Origin: Christiangramia bathymodioli
GTDB lineage: Bacteria > Bacteroidota > Bacteroidia > Flavobacteriales > Flavobacteriaceae
NCBI GenBank assembly: GCA_009735695.1
Contig: SRSL01000001.1
Location: forward strand, 434,048 to 498,047
Reading direction: 5' to 3'
DNA length: 64,000 nt
Both the position numbers and the translations under genes were made by a program. Below the pieces are notes generated by a model. The model did no database searches. It was not told where the DNA came from and was given only the letters and a program-made list of their open reading frames with translations. This document shows, piece by piece, positions 29,601 through 37,441 of the stretch. Each line of letters begins with the position of its first letter. Within the stretch, counting starts at the first letter, position 1.

Positions 29601-29724
29601 TATCCCCAAGAAATTCATCTACCGGGATTTCCTCGGCAAATTCTTTTTGTTGGAGCGTCTCAACAACAGAGCTGTTTTCATTTAGCTCTTCAACACTTTT
29701 CCAGTATTTCTTGTTTGATGACAT
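26668..29724 (-). CDS. actB: Alternative complex III subunit ActB, Tat-exported iron-sulphur protein
   Basis: Product of 1018 residues. The N-terminus holds a twin-arginine signal with lipobox (TSRRDFLKYVGFSTAAASLAA, then Cys), so the protein is exported folded. Residues about 60-700 are a molybdopterin-oxidoreductase-like domain, which in ActB proteins has lost the cofactor. The C-terminal 280 residues are a four-cluster ferredoxin domain: CTGCGACVIACHSENNVPVV, CQHCNHAPCETVCPVAATSH, CVGTRYCANNCP and CSMCIQKTQ with CSAACDKGA. It forms the peripheral electron wire of the complex. ATG start at 29724, 47 bases after actA. Confidence 0.95.
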   Translation of the reverse strand: MSSNKKYWKSVEELNENSSVVETLQQKEFAEEIPVDEFLGDKSSLESSKTSRRDFLKYVGFSTAAASLAACEGPVVKSIPYVVQPDRIVPGVANYYASTIADGFDFASVLVKTREGRPIKIENNEMSKFKGGVNARVHASVLSLYDTKRVKRPMIEGRNVSWEEFDREVGAALQNANGEIVLLTQTFASPSTSKIIQEFSQKFGNVRHVVYDTVSEDAALNAFQSKYGKRALPNFDFSKAEVIVGVGADFLADWYGGGFDAGYAKTRIPENGKMSRHVQFESNMSLTGANADKRVPATPSQQKAIMKALRSYVTGASSTSDLPANIDDVVVKAASQLRKAGSGAVVACGLPDEDAQTWALEINEALGSQVMDTANARMIRQGNASEVAKLVEDMNNGSVGALLIAGLNPVHTLPNAIQFVEGLSNVETVVDFTTRADETSKVSKYVAATPHYLESWGDIQFSERSFALMQPTIKPLFDTRQFQDTLLRWSDNNQSYYEYMKETWSGSLGGNSWSRMLHDGVFEGTSPVEIASETGVSSLKYSIDEQTGDGFELMLYTSTALGDGQQANNPWLQEMPDPITRASWDNYLLISKADAEALDLENYHVANGGLNGSYVNIRLGDTLVENVPVIIQPGQAKGSVGLALGYGRKEGLKDKMQTGVNAYPLYKDFRSVQNVKIEKAAGVHEFACVQLHNTLMGRGDIIKETTLEIFNTKDSHVWNSTPEVSLNHIETPVTSPEVDIWDSFDRSTGPHFNLSIDLNACTGCGACVIACHSENNVPVVGKDEVRRSRDMHWLRIDRYYSSEDTFGDDLEKKENIGGLGSSLSEFGELEEPADNPQVVFQPVMCQHCNHAPCETVCPVAATSHGRQGQNQMIYNRCVGTRYCANNCPYKVRRFNWFSYARNDEFDYYMNNDLGRMVLNPDVTVRARGVMEKCSMCIQKTQKTILDAKREGRTIKDGEFQTACSAACDKGAIVFGDVNNEGAKILEKKNDDRMYHLLEYVGTKPNVMYQTKVRNTTEA

Positions 29725-29771
29725 ATTATATCTAGATATTAGCTTCTTAAATTAAACCTGAATCCCAGGAT

Positions 29772-31133
29772 TTAGTAGTGACACTTACCACACTCGATTC
29801 CACCCATCTGGGCAACGGTAAGCTCCTCTACACCATATTTTTTAGACAATTCTGCGTGGATCTTTTCGTAATACTCATTTCCTTCGATCCTGATATTGGT
29901 TTCACGGTGACAGTTAATACACCAGCCCATAGTTAAAGGAGCGTGCTGATACACCACTTCCATTTCCTGTATTGGACCGTGACATTCCTGACACTGAATA
30001 TTACCAACGCTCACGTGCTGAGAGTGGTTGAAGTAAGCAAGATCTGGCAGGTTATGAATTCGAACCCACTTCACAGGCTTTTCTTCACCAGAGTAAGTTC
30101 TGGTTGCAGGATCCCAACCAACCGCATCGTAAAGCTTGGCAATCTCCTTATCGTAAAATTCTTTAGAGTAATCTTCAGTCGCAGTTTCAGGAGCAACTTC
30201 CGCGATAGACTTGTGACAGTTCATACAAACATTCAAAGAAGGAATTCCAGAATGTTTTGAAGTTCTAGCTGAAGAGTGACAGTATTTACACTCGATCTGG
30301 TTGTCACCAGCGTGAATTCGGTGAGAATAGTGAATTGGCTGAATTGGCTGATAACCTTTATCCACACCAACCTGCATCATCCAGCCATACGCAAAATAAC
30401 CCACAGCAAGAAGAACAATTACCGAAGTAACAAGTACCAGGAACTGGTTCTCAACAAAGGCCTTGTAGATTGGTTTTCTTTTTGGCTTTTCAGGAATAAC
30501 GATACCAGAAGCATCTGCGAAATTCCTTAGCGTTTTATTCACAAGGAACAATACCAGCATAAGGGCCGCAAGAACGAAAACCAGGATTCCAAGTATCACA
30601 TTTACTGAAACTCCTCCGCCTTCTCCGGTTCCTTCTGCACCAGCTCCGGCACTAGCCGTGGCCGCCTGAGGCTCTGGTTTTGGCTGCTCAACATACGCCA
30701 GGATATCCCCAATATCTGAATCACTCAACTGCGGGAAAGCCGGCATAGCCGTTTGATTATACTCTTCATAAATAGCAACAGCCTCCGGATCTCCTGAAGC
30801 AATCATCGCAGCCGAATTAGAAATCCACTGCTGAATCCATTGCATATCATGTCTATCTGTCACACCATTCAAGGCAGGACCAATAGATTCTGAATATGGT
30901 TTATGACAGGCCGCACAAAGAGAATTAAACAATTCTTTCCCTGCTGCGGGATCCCCAAGATCTGATCCAGCCGCTGCCGATGCTCCTTCATCACCTGAAG
31001 CAGCCTGCTCGGTAGCAGTAGTATCCTGAGCGGCATCGTTCTGAGCCAAACCAAAGACTGAAAATGTAAAAAGAAATGCTACACTAAATAGTAGTTTTCG
31101 CGAAGTTGAATGGCGGAAATTCACCTTTTTCAT
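29772..31133 (-). CDS. actA: Alternative complex III subunit ActA, multihaem cytochrome c with extra N-terminal monohaem domain
   Basis: Product of 453 residues, first gene of the operon. After a signal peptide, an N-terminal class I cytochrome c domain carries CAACH (about residue 72). An Ala/Gly-rich linker and a membrane helix (VSVNVILGILVFVLAALMLV) follow, then a second helix, then a pentahaem domain with CKYCH, CMNCH, CQECH, CINCH and CGKCH. That gives six CxxCH motifs in all, one plus five. ActA takes electrons from ActB on the periplasmic side. ATG start at 31133. A -7-type box (TACTTTTG) lies about 95 bases upstream. Confidence 0.94.
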   Translation of the reverse strand: MKKVNFRHSTSRKLLFSVAFLFTFSVFGLAQNDAAQDTTATEQAASGDEGASAAAGSDLGDPAAGKELFNSLCAACHKPYSESIGPALNGVTDRHDMQWIQQWISNSAAMIASGDPEAVAIYEEYNQTAMPAFPQLSDSDIGDILAYVEQPKPEPQAATASAGAGAEGTGEGGGVSVNVILGILVFVLAALMLVLFLVNKTLRNFADASGIVIPEKPKRKPIYKAFVENQFLVLVTSVIVLLAVGYFAYGWMMQVGVDKGYQPIQPIHYSHRIHAGDNQIECKYCHSSARTSKHSGIPSLNVCMNCHKSIAEVAPETATEDYSKEFYDKEIAKLYDAVGWDPATRTYSGEEKPVKWVRIHNLPDLAYFNHSQHVSVGNIQCQECHGPIQEMEVVYQHAPLTMGWCINCHRETNIRIEGNEYYEKIHAELSKKYGVEELTVAQMGGIECGKCHY

Positions 31134-31227
31134 ATTGTAAGTTCGATTAACGTCTAAACTTTGGTACGGTTTTTACACTCAATTATTTAGCGCGAAAAAC
31201 CTAAAAAGGTACCTTTAAATTCGAGCA

Positions 31228-31235
31228 CAAAAGTA
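31228..31235 (-). promoter_or_regulatory. Possible -7 box of the act-cox operon promoter
   Basis: Minus strand TACTTTTG fits the flavobacterial -7 consensus TAnnTTTG. No TTG is found at the ideal 17-23 base spacing upstream (the nearest is 28 away), so this is tentative. It would give a leader of about 90 bases. Confidence 0.35.
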
Positions 31236-31333
31236 ATACATACAGACGATTTTAGGAATGTTACAACAGTGTTAAGTCCTAATTTATATCTGTTCTAAAT
31301 AATAAAATGCAACCTGTTTAAGTTATTTAATTT

Positions 31334-31341
31334 TACATTTG
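31334..31341 (+). promoter_or_regulatory. Probable -7 box of the SPOR protein gene
   Basis: TACATTTG matches TAnnTTTG, 18 bases before the ATG at 31359. No good -33 TTG is visible. Confidence 0.4.
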
Positions 31342-31358
31342 TCAAAAACCTGAAAAAC

Positions 31359-31748
31359 ATGATAAAACCCAAATTTTCCCACCTGTTTTTTCTTTTCCTA
31401 CTAGGAATATTCGCCGTGGAAAATTCACATGCTCAACAAGCAAGTGTGAATATACAGCAAAGCGAAAAACTGGAAAAATTAATGGAGGTAAAAACCGACC
31501 TCAATAAAAATAACCAGATTAGGGACAGGTACGTAATCCAGTTATATTATGGAGATAATGGTGAAGCCAATAAGGTTATCCAAAAATATCGTGAACTCTA
31601 CTCCTATCCTTCACAGATCGCTTATGAGGCTCCTAATTACAAGGTGTGGGTTGGAAATTTCAGGAACAGACTGGAAGCCGACAGGGCCCTTTTAAAGGTT
31701 AAGGAAAACTTTCCGGCTGCCTTTATTCCGAAGCCGAAACGGAAATAA
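31359..31748 (+). CDS. Small secreted SPOR-domain protein
   Basis: Product of 129 residues. A signal peptide (FFLFLLGIFAVENSHAQQ) precedes a short spacer and a C-terminal SPOR domain (YVIQLYYGDNGEANKVIQKY, YKVWVGNFRNRLEADRALLK). SPOR domains bind denuded peptidoglycan, often at division septa. The protein has nothing else, so it may be a cell-wall adaptor. It is transcribed divergently from the act operon, with a 225-base shared upstream region. It is followed by the palindromic repeat at 31810-31840, which with its T run can terminate it. Confidence 0.85.
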   Translation: MIKPKFSHLFFLFLLGIFAVENSHAQQASVNIQQSEKLEKLMEVKTDLNKNNQIRDRYVIQLYYGDNGEANKVIQKYRELYSYPSQIAYEAPNYKVWVGNFRNRLEADRALLKVKENFPAAFIPKPKRK

Positions 31749-31809
31749 TTCAAACCATTTATAATTTACACCTCAAAGGTTAGAACTTTAGAATCTTTAA
31801 AAATTTACA

Positions 31810-31840
31810 AACCTCACAGGTTTTGAAAACCTGTGAGGTT
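31810..31840. repeat. 31-base palindromic repeat, copy 2, acting as terminator
   Basis: AACCTCACAGGTTTT, G, AAAACCTGTGAGGTT: perfect 15-base arms followed on the plus strand by TTTTTTGG. It lies 62 bases after the SPOR gene and so probably terminates it. It is near-identical to 17886-17916. Confidence 0.8.
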
Positions 31841-31902
31841 TTTTTTGGTTGAAAATTTTACGAAGTAGGTAAGTGCTCAGAATACTTCTGAAGTTACCAC
31901 AT

Positions 31903-31933
31903 AAAAAAAGCGGCTGTTTTCACAGCCGCTTTT
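31903..31933. terminator. Terminator of the rimP-nusA-infB operon (possibly bidirectional)
   Basis: AAAGCGGCTGT, loop TTTC, ACAGCCGCTTT, flanked by A/T runs on both sides. An 11-pair stem 20 bases after the infB stop (minus strand). The flanking A run gives a T run on the minus strand. Confidence 0.85.
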
Positions 31934-31952
31934 CAATTATATCAATTCGATC

Positions 31953-34694
31953 TTATTTAAGGGTTTTCTTAACCTCCACCTCTCTAAAGGCTTCGATCAC
32001 ATCTCCCTCTCTAATATCATTGTAATTCTTGATCTGCATACCACAGTCATAACCTTTCTTCACTTCCTTCACATCATCTTTGAATCGTTTCAGGGAAGCA
32101 AGTTCTCCAGTGTAAACAACTACGCCGTCTCTTATCAAACGAACACCTGCACTTCTGTAAATGGTTCCTGAAGTCACCATACAACCAGCAATGGTTCCGA
32201 TCTTGGAGATCTTAAAGGTTTCCCTGATCTCTGCAGTACCGGTGATCTCTTCTTTAAGTTCCGGTGAAAGCATTCCTTCCATCGCATCCTTAAGATCGTT
32301 GATCGCATCGTAGATGATCGAGTAGGTTCTGATATCGATCTCTTCCTTATCGGCAACGGTTCTTGCGTTACCCTGAGGTCTTACATTAAATCCGATAATG
32401 ATCGCATCTGAAGCTGAAGCAAGCAACACGTCACTTTCAGTAATTGCACCTACTCCTTTATGTATGATGTTCACCTGGATCTCTTCAGTAGACAGTTTCT
32501 GGAAGGAATCGGTAAGCGCTTCCACAGAACCATCCACATCACCTTTAAGGATAATGTTCAATTCTTTAAAGTCACCAAGCGCGATACGTCTACCAATTTC
32601 ATCAAGGGTAATATGACGCTGAGTTCTTACGTTCTGCTCACGTTGCAGCTGAGTACGTCTTGCGGCGATCTCTTTGGCTTCACGCTCATCTTCCATCACC
32701 TTAAAGGTATCACCCGCCTGCGGCGCCCCATTTAGACCCAGGATCGAAACTGGCGTAGATGGCCCGGCTTCTTTAACTTCCTTACCTCGCTCATCGTGCA
32801 TGGCTTTAACCTTACCGCTGTGACGTCCAGCAAGAACATAATCTCCAACTTTAAGAGTTCCGCCCTGAACAAGTATCGTAGCAACATAACCACGTCCTTT
32901 ATCAAGGAAGGCTTCCACAACAGTACCTTTTGCAAGTTTATTCGGGTTTGCCTGTAACTCGAGGATCTCAGCTTCCAGAAGTACTTTTTCAAGCAATTCT
33001 TTTACACCCATCCCGGTCTTGGCAGAAATATCATGTGATTGGATCTTACCACCCCAGTCCTCTACAAGAAGATCCATCTGGGCTAGTTTTTCCTTGATCT
33101 TCTCCGGATTCGCCGTTGGAAGATCAGATTTGTTGATCGCGAAGATGATTGGCACTCCCGCCGCCTGAGCGTGAGAGATGGCCTCTTTTGTTTGAGGCAT
33201 CACATCGTCGTCTGCAGCGATCACGATGATCGCAATATCGGTTACCTGAGCACCACGAGCACGCATCGCCGTAAAGGCTTCGTGACCCGGTGTATCCAGG
33301 AATGCTATTTTTTGTCCGTTATCAAGCTTCACTCCGTAAGCCCCGATATGCTGGGTAATACCACCAGACTCACCGGCGATCACATTTTCCTTACGAATGT
33401 AATCCAGAAGCGAGGTTTTACCGTGGTCAACGTGACCCATTACGGTAACGATAGGAGCTCTTGTTTCAAGATCTTCCGGATTATCCTCTACTTCTTCAAC
33501 GCTTTCTTCAACATCGGCAGTGGTAAATTCAACCTCGTAACCAAACTCTTCAGCAACAATACTTAGAGTTTCGGCATCCAGACGCTGGTTCATGGTCACC
33601 ATCATTCCAAGAGACATACATGCCGAGATCACCTGGGTTACCGAAACATCCATCATGGTGGCCACCTCACTTACGGTAACGAATTCGGTTACCTTTAAGA
33701 TCTTTTCATCAGATTCCTGCTGGGCAAGATCCTGTTCAGATCTTTGACGGTGTTGATCTCTTTTCTCTCTACGGTACTTGGCACCTTTTCCTTTACTGGA
33801 TTTTCCCTGAAGTTTTTCAAGGGTTTCCCGCACCTGCTTTTGTACTTCTTCTTCGGTAGGCTCTTCCTTGGTAATTGGCTTACCTCTTCTTTTGCCTCCT
33901 TTATTTCCTCCGCGCTGGTTTCCACCACCACCTTTTACATCCTTACTGATGCGGCGGCGACGTTTCTTGCGCTTATCTTTATCATCTTTCTTATCGTCTT
34001 TCTTCTCTTCCTTCTTCTTAACAGGTTTCTTGAATTGAGAAAGATCGATCTTTTCACCGGTAAAGTTAGGACCGCTAAGCTTGGTGTACTTTGTTTCAAT
34101 CGTACTGGACTCCTCCTTGGTCTCTTCCTTTTCCTGCTCTTTCTTAGGCTCTTCTTTCCTGGCTTCAGGTTTTTTAGCTTCAGGAGCTTTTACCTCTTCA
34201 GCCTTAGGCTTATCCTCAGCCCTGGCAGCAGGCTTTTCGGTTTCTTTAGGAGCTTCCGCTTTTTTGACAGGTTCTTCAGCAGGAGTTTCCTTCGGCTCTT
34301 CTTTAGGGGCTTCTTCTTTCTTAGGCTTTTCACCAGAAGCTTTATCCAGGTCTATTTTTCCAACAGTCTTTGGACCTTCCAGTTTTGCACGGCCGGAAAT
34401 AGATTCCTCTTTTTCCTTTTTCTCTTCTTCAGCCTTACGCTTTTCTTCGATCTCCTTACGAAGCTCTTCCTTCTCTTTCTTCTTTTCCTCACCTACTTCC
34501 TTAGAAGCTACCTTCTTACTCTTATCGGTTTGGAACTCGTCAGAAAGCACCTCATAGATCTCTCCTGAGATTTTGGTGGTAGGACGCGCATCGATCTCGT
34601 AACCTTTGGAATTAAGATATTCCACGGCCCTGTCTAACGAGATATTGAACTCACGTAAAACCTTATTTAATCGCATTGTTTTCGCTTCTGCCAT
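31953..34694 (-). CDS. infB: Translation initiation factor IF-2
   Basis: Product of 913 residues, the GTPase that places initiator tRNA on the ribosome. It begins with an IF2N module ([20 protein letters not shown]), then a long Lys/Glu/Pro-rich disordered stretch (about 60-270), a second IF2N-like segment near 335, and the G domain from about 412: [14 protein letters not shown] (G1), [10 protein letters not shown] (G3), AINKSD (G4), SAKTGMG (G5). Domains II-IV follow ([40 protein letters not shown]). ATG start at 34694, 54 bases after nusA. It is the last gene of the operon. Confidence 0.97.
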   Translation of the reverse strand: MAEAKTMRLNKVLREFNISLDRAVEYLNSKGYEIDARPTTKISGEIYEVLSDEFQTDKSKKVASKEVGEEKKKEKEELRKEIEEKRKAEEEKKEKEESISGRAKLEGPKTVGKIDLDKASGEKPKKEEAPKEEPKETPAEEPVKKAEAPKETEKPAARAEDKPKAEEVKAPEAKKPEARKEEPKKEQEKEETKEESSTIETKYTKLSGPNFTGEKIDLSQFKKPVKKKEEKKDDKKDDKDKRKKRRRRISKDVKGGGGNQRGGNKGGKRRGKPITKEEPTEEEVQKQVRETLEKLQGKSSKGKGAKYRREKRDQHRQRSEQDLAQQESDEKILKVTEFVTVSEVATMMDVSVTQVISACMSLGMMVTMNQRLDAETLSIVAEEFGYEVEFTTADVEESVEEVEDNPEDLETRAPIVTVMGHVDHGKTSLLDYIRKENVIAGESGGITQHIGAYGVKLDNGQKIAFLDTPGHEAFTAMRARGAQVTDIAIIVIAADDDVMPQTKEAISHAQAAGVPIIFAINKSDLPTANPEKIKEKLAQMDLLVEDWGGKIQSHDISAKTGMGVKELLEKVLLEAEILELQANPNKLAKGTVVEAFLDKGRGYVATILVQGGTLKVGDYVLAGRHSGKVKAMHDERGKEVKEAGPSTPVSILGLNGAPQAGDTFKVMEDEREAKEIAARRTQLQREQNVRTQRHITLDEIGRRIALGDFKELNIILKGDVDGSVEALTDSFQKLSTEEIQVNIIHKGVGAITESDVLLASASDAIIIGFNVRPQGNARTVADKEEIDIRTYSIIYDAINDLKDAMEGMLSPELKEEITGTAEIRETFKISKIGTIAGCMVTSGTIYRSAGVRLIRDGVVVYTGELASLKRFKDDVKEVKKGYDCGMQIKNYNDIREGDVIEAFREVEVKKTLK

Positions 34695-34748
34695 AAATTG
34701 CCCTCTAAATTAACCTCTTTAAATGTATTATTCTTCTTAAATAAAAAT

Positions 34749-35981
34749 TTATTCTTCAAATTCTGAACGAAGCACGGCCATCACATCTTTAATGGTCTCT
34801 TCTTCAAGATCTGTACGACGAACAAGATCTTCAACGTCCTGTTCCAAAACTGCTTTTGCAGTATCCAGACCAATTTTTGAAAATTCGGCGATCACCCAGT
34901 CTTCGATCTCATCTGCAAACTCCTTCAGCTCAACATCTTCCTCAACACCTTCACGGTACACATCGATCTCATAACCGGTAAGCTGACCAGCCAAACGGAT
35001 ATTATGACCGCCACGACCAATAGCTTTGGAAACCTCTTCAGGTTTCAGCATAACCTCAGCCGTTTTGTTCTCTTCATCCATTTTAATAGAAGTGATCTTC
35101 GCCGGGCTCAATGCACGGGTAATGAACAACTGCTCATTATTGGTATAATTGATCACATCGATATTTTCATTCCCCAATTCACGTACAATGCTGTGAATCC
35201 TGGAACCTTTCATACCTACACAGGCACCAACCGGGTCTATACGATCGTCATAGGAATCTACCGCTACCTTGGCTTTTTCACCAGGAACACGAACCACCTT
35301 TTTAATGGTTATCAAACCATCAAAAACTTCAGGAATTTCCTGCTCGAATAGTTTCTCAAGAAAAGCCGGGGCCGTTCTCGACATGATAATGGTAGGTTTG
35401 TTCCCTTTTAATTCGACGCTTTCTATTATTCCCCTTACATTTTCTCCTTTACGGAAGAAATCTGAAGGGATCTGTCGGTCTTTCGGAAGCACGATCTCGT
35501 TGCCTTCATCATCCAGAAGGATGATAGCTCTGTGCCTGATATGATGAACTTCTGCAGTATAGATCTCCCCTTCAAGATCCTTGAACTGCTTGTAGATATT
35601 GGTGTTGTCATGCTCGTGGATCTTCGAGATCAGGTTCTGGCGCAGTGCCAAAATAGCCCTTCTCCCAAGATCTACCAGCTTCACTTCTTCTGAAACATCC
35701 TCTCCAACCTCAAAATCGGGCTCGATCTTTCTCGCCTGGGTCAAGGAGATTTCCCTGTTAGGATCTTCTACCTCGCCATCGGCTACAACCACACGGTTTC
35801 TCCATATTTCAAGATCCCCTTTATCAGGGTTTACAATAATATCAAAATTATCGTCTTCTCCATACTTTTTCTTCAAAGCATTTCTAAAAACATCCTCCAG
35901 GATCGCCATTAAGGTTACCCTGTCTATGAGCTTATCATCTTTAAACTCTGAGAATGACTCAATCAACGCGATATTCTCCAT
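34749..35981 (-). CDS. nusA: Transcription termination/antitermination factor NusA
   Basis: Product of 410 residues: an N-terminal RNA-polymerase-binding domain (1-125), an S1 domain (about 130-200; GEIYTAEVHHIRHRAIILLD), then KH1 and KH2 (GACVGMKGSRIHSIVRELGN; AIGRGGHNIRLAGQLTGYEI). It lacks the C-terminal acidic repeats of enterobacterial NusA, as is normal outside that group. It modulates pausing, termination and antitermination. It lies 12 bases after rimP, an order conserved across bacteria. ATG start at 35981. Confidence 0.97.
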   Translation of the reverse strand: MENIALIESFSEFKDDKLIDRVTLMAILEDVFRNALKKKYGEDDNFDIIVNPDKGDLEIWRNRVVVADGEVEDPNREISLTQARKIEPDFEVGEDVSEEVKLVDLGRRAILALRQNLISKIHEHDNTNIYKQFKDLEGEIYTAEVHHIRHRAIILLDDEGNEIVLPKDRQIPSDFFRKGENVRGIIESVELKGNKPTIIMSRTAPAFLEKLFEQEIPEVFDGLITIKKVVRVPGEKAKVAVDSYDDRIDPVGACVGMKGSRIHSIVRELGNENIDVINYTNNEQLFITRALSPAKITSIKMDEENKTAEVMLKPEEVSKAIGRGGHNIRLAGQLTGYEIDVYREGVEEDVELKEFADEIEDWVIAEFSKIGLDTAKAVLEQDVEDLVRRTDLEEETIKDVMAVLRSEFEE

Positions 35982-35993
35982 ATCAATTTGTGA

Positions 35994-36455
35994 TTAAAAT
36001 GTTATTTTAACTTTCGCTTCTACGATTTCAGAATAAGGCAACACCACCTCTTTCTCTACCGTATGTTTACCCTTGCCAACCGGTTTTGGTTCCCTTGCCT
36101 TCCAGGATAATTTTATCTCATTATCATCTGCAGCTTCCAGGTCGCCCTCAAATTTATCATTTTCGGTCTTCACCTTTAACCTGCGTCCAATATTCTTTTT
36201 GTATTGTCTCAGCATCAGTAAAGGCTCAGAGACTCCGGCTGAAGTTACTTCCAGGGAAAAATCCTCTTCTTCCCTATCCAGGTTATGCTCTATGGCACGG
36301 CTCACCGTGATGCAGTCGTTAACAGACACTCCCTGGTCACCGTCCAGCACTACCTTGATATGATTACCCGAGTTCACCTCCAGGCTTATTAAAAATAAGG
36401 ATTTATTTTCTTCAAAGACCTTGCTAGCTAACTTTTCTACCTTCTCCTTCAGCAT
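35994..36455 (-). CDS. rimP: Ribosome maturation factor RimP
   Basis: Product of 153 residues, needed for 30S subunit maturation. The N-terminal alpha/beta domain contains [20 protein letters not shown] and [12 protein letters not shown], with the usual Asp and Ser/Pro positions; the C-terminal SH3-like half follows. It is the first gene of rimP-nusA-infB. ATG start at 36455. Its short leader holds a -7 promoter box and a strong hairpin with a T run immediately before the start codon. Confidence 0.93.
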   Translation of the reverse strand: MLKEKVEKLASKVFEENKSLFLISLEVNSGNHIKVVLDGDQGVSVNDCITVSRAIEHNLDREEEDFSLEVTSAGVSEPLLMLRQYKKNIGRRLKVKTENDKFEGDLEAADDNEIKLSWKAREPKPVGKGKHTVEKEVVLPYSEIVEAKVKITF

Positions 36456-36461
36456 GTTTAT

Positions 36462-36486
36462 AAAAAGAGGGGACTTCTGTCCCCTC
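36462..36486 (-). promoter_or_regulatory. Terminator-like hairpin in the rimP-nusA-infB leader
   Basis: Minus strand: GAGGGGAC, AGAA, GTCCCCTC, then TTTTT, ending 7 bases before the rimP ATG. The stem is eight perfect, mostly G-C pairs. It lies downstream of the -7 box at 36513-36520, so it is within the transcript: a candidate attenuator or translation-control hairpin. Confidence 0.6.
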
Positions 36487-36512
36487 GCTGTACTTTTTTA
36501 GTTTCAACGCTG

Positions 36513-36520
36513 CAAATATA
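36513..36520 (-). promoter_or_regulatory. -7 promoter box of rimP-nusA-infB
   Basis: Minus strand TATATTTG is a perfect TAnnTTTG match. The nearest TTG upstream is only 11 bases away, so the -33 box is unclear. The predicted transcript start is near 36506, giving a leader of about 50 bases. Confidence 0.55.
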
Positions 36521-36613
36521 GCAATATTTTCCAAGTTTAAAAACGTGGAAATAAATGAATTATTCTTCGTAATTTTAATAGAGCATTTAGCACTAAGCCT
36601 TTACCTTCCAATC

Positions 36614-37441
36614 ATGAAAAATATTCTTGTTCCCACAGACTTTAGCGACCAGGCCGAAAAGGCTTTAAAAGTTGCCGCACAGCTGGCTAAAAAATTCGAT
36701 GGTGAGATCTACTTACTTCATATGCTGGAACTCCCGCTTCAGCTCATAGACCCGGTAGGTGGCAGCAGCCATAATCTGCCTGAAGCCATTTTCTTTATGA
36801 AGCTTGCGCATCAGCGATTCGCCAAAATTATGAAAGAACCTTACCTTGAGGGAATCAAGGTTTATGAAACCGTAGAATTTCATCGCGCTTTTGACGGAAT
36901 CATGGAAATAGGAAAGGAAAAGAACTGCGACCTCATCGTAATGGGTTCACATGGGGTAAGCGGCTTCCAGGAAATGTTCATAGGTTCCAATACAGAAAAA
37001 GTAGTACGACATTCAGAGATCCCCGTGCTGGTTATCAAAAACGGACTGGAGGATTTCGAGATCGAAAATTTCCTTTTTGCGACCGATGCAAATCCGGAGC
37101 ATAAACATACCCTGAAAAAGGCTTTGCAATTTGCCACCACCATTCAGGCAAGACTTCATCTGTTATTCGTGAACACGCCAAATAATTTCCTAACCAGTGC
37201 AGAGGCCCAACAAAGGTTGAGAGAATATACCAGTGATTATGATCCTTCAGATTTTGAGATACATATATATAATGACATCAGTGTAGAAAAAGGAATCCTG
37301 AATTTTGCCAAAAAGATCAATTCCGGCCTTATCGGGATCAGTACACATGGCAGGAAAGGCCTGGCTCATTTCTTTAATGGCAGCATCAGTGAAGACCTGG
37401 TGAACCACTCTTCCAGACCTGTGGTCACCTTTAAGATCTAG
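36614..37441 (+). CDS. Universal stress protein with two Usp domains
   Basis: Product of 275 residues from ATG 36614 (MKNILVPTDFSDQAEKAL); a frame extending 23 codons further upstream lacks family similarity. Two tandem UspA domains are present. The first ends in MGSHGVSGFQEMFIGSNTEK, which fits the ATP-binding pattern G-x2-G-x9-G-S; the second has the shorter HGRKGLAHFFNGS. The protein is cytoplasmic and related to stress and energy state in the family, with no specific partner known. It is divergent from rimP and convergent with the AsmA-like gene; the two stop codons share CTAG at 37438-37441. Confidence 0.9.
   Translation: MKNILVPTDFSDQAEKALKVAAQLAKKFDGEIYLLHMLELPLQLIDPVGGSSHNLPEAIFFMKLAHQRFAKIMKEPYLEGIKVYETVEFHRAFDGIMEIGKEKNCDLIVMGSHGVSGFQEMFIGSNTEKVVRHSEIPVLVIKNGLEDFEIENFLFATDANPEHKHTLKKALQFATTIQARLHLLFVNTPNNFLTSAEAQQRLREYTSDYDPSDFEIHIYNDISVEKGILNFAKKINSGLIGISTHGRKGLAHFFNGSISEDLVNHSSRPVVTFKI

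Noticed and set aside
33744-34568. Open frame of 274 codons on the plus strand, very Phe/Leu-rich
   Set aside because: It is the reverse strand of the Lys/Glu-rich linker of IF-2, which yields Phe/Leu/Ser runs by chance; not a membrane protein.
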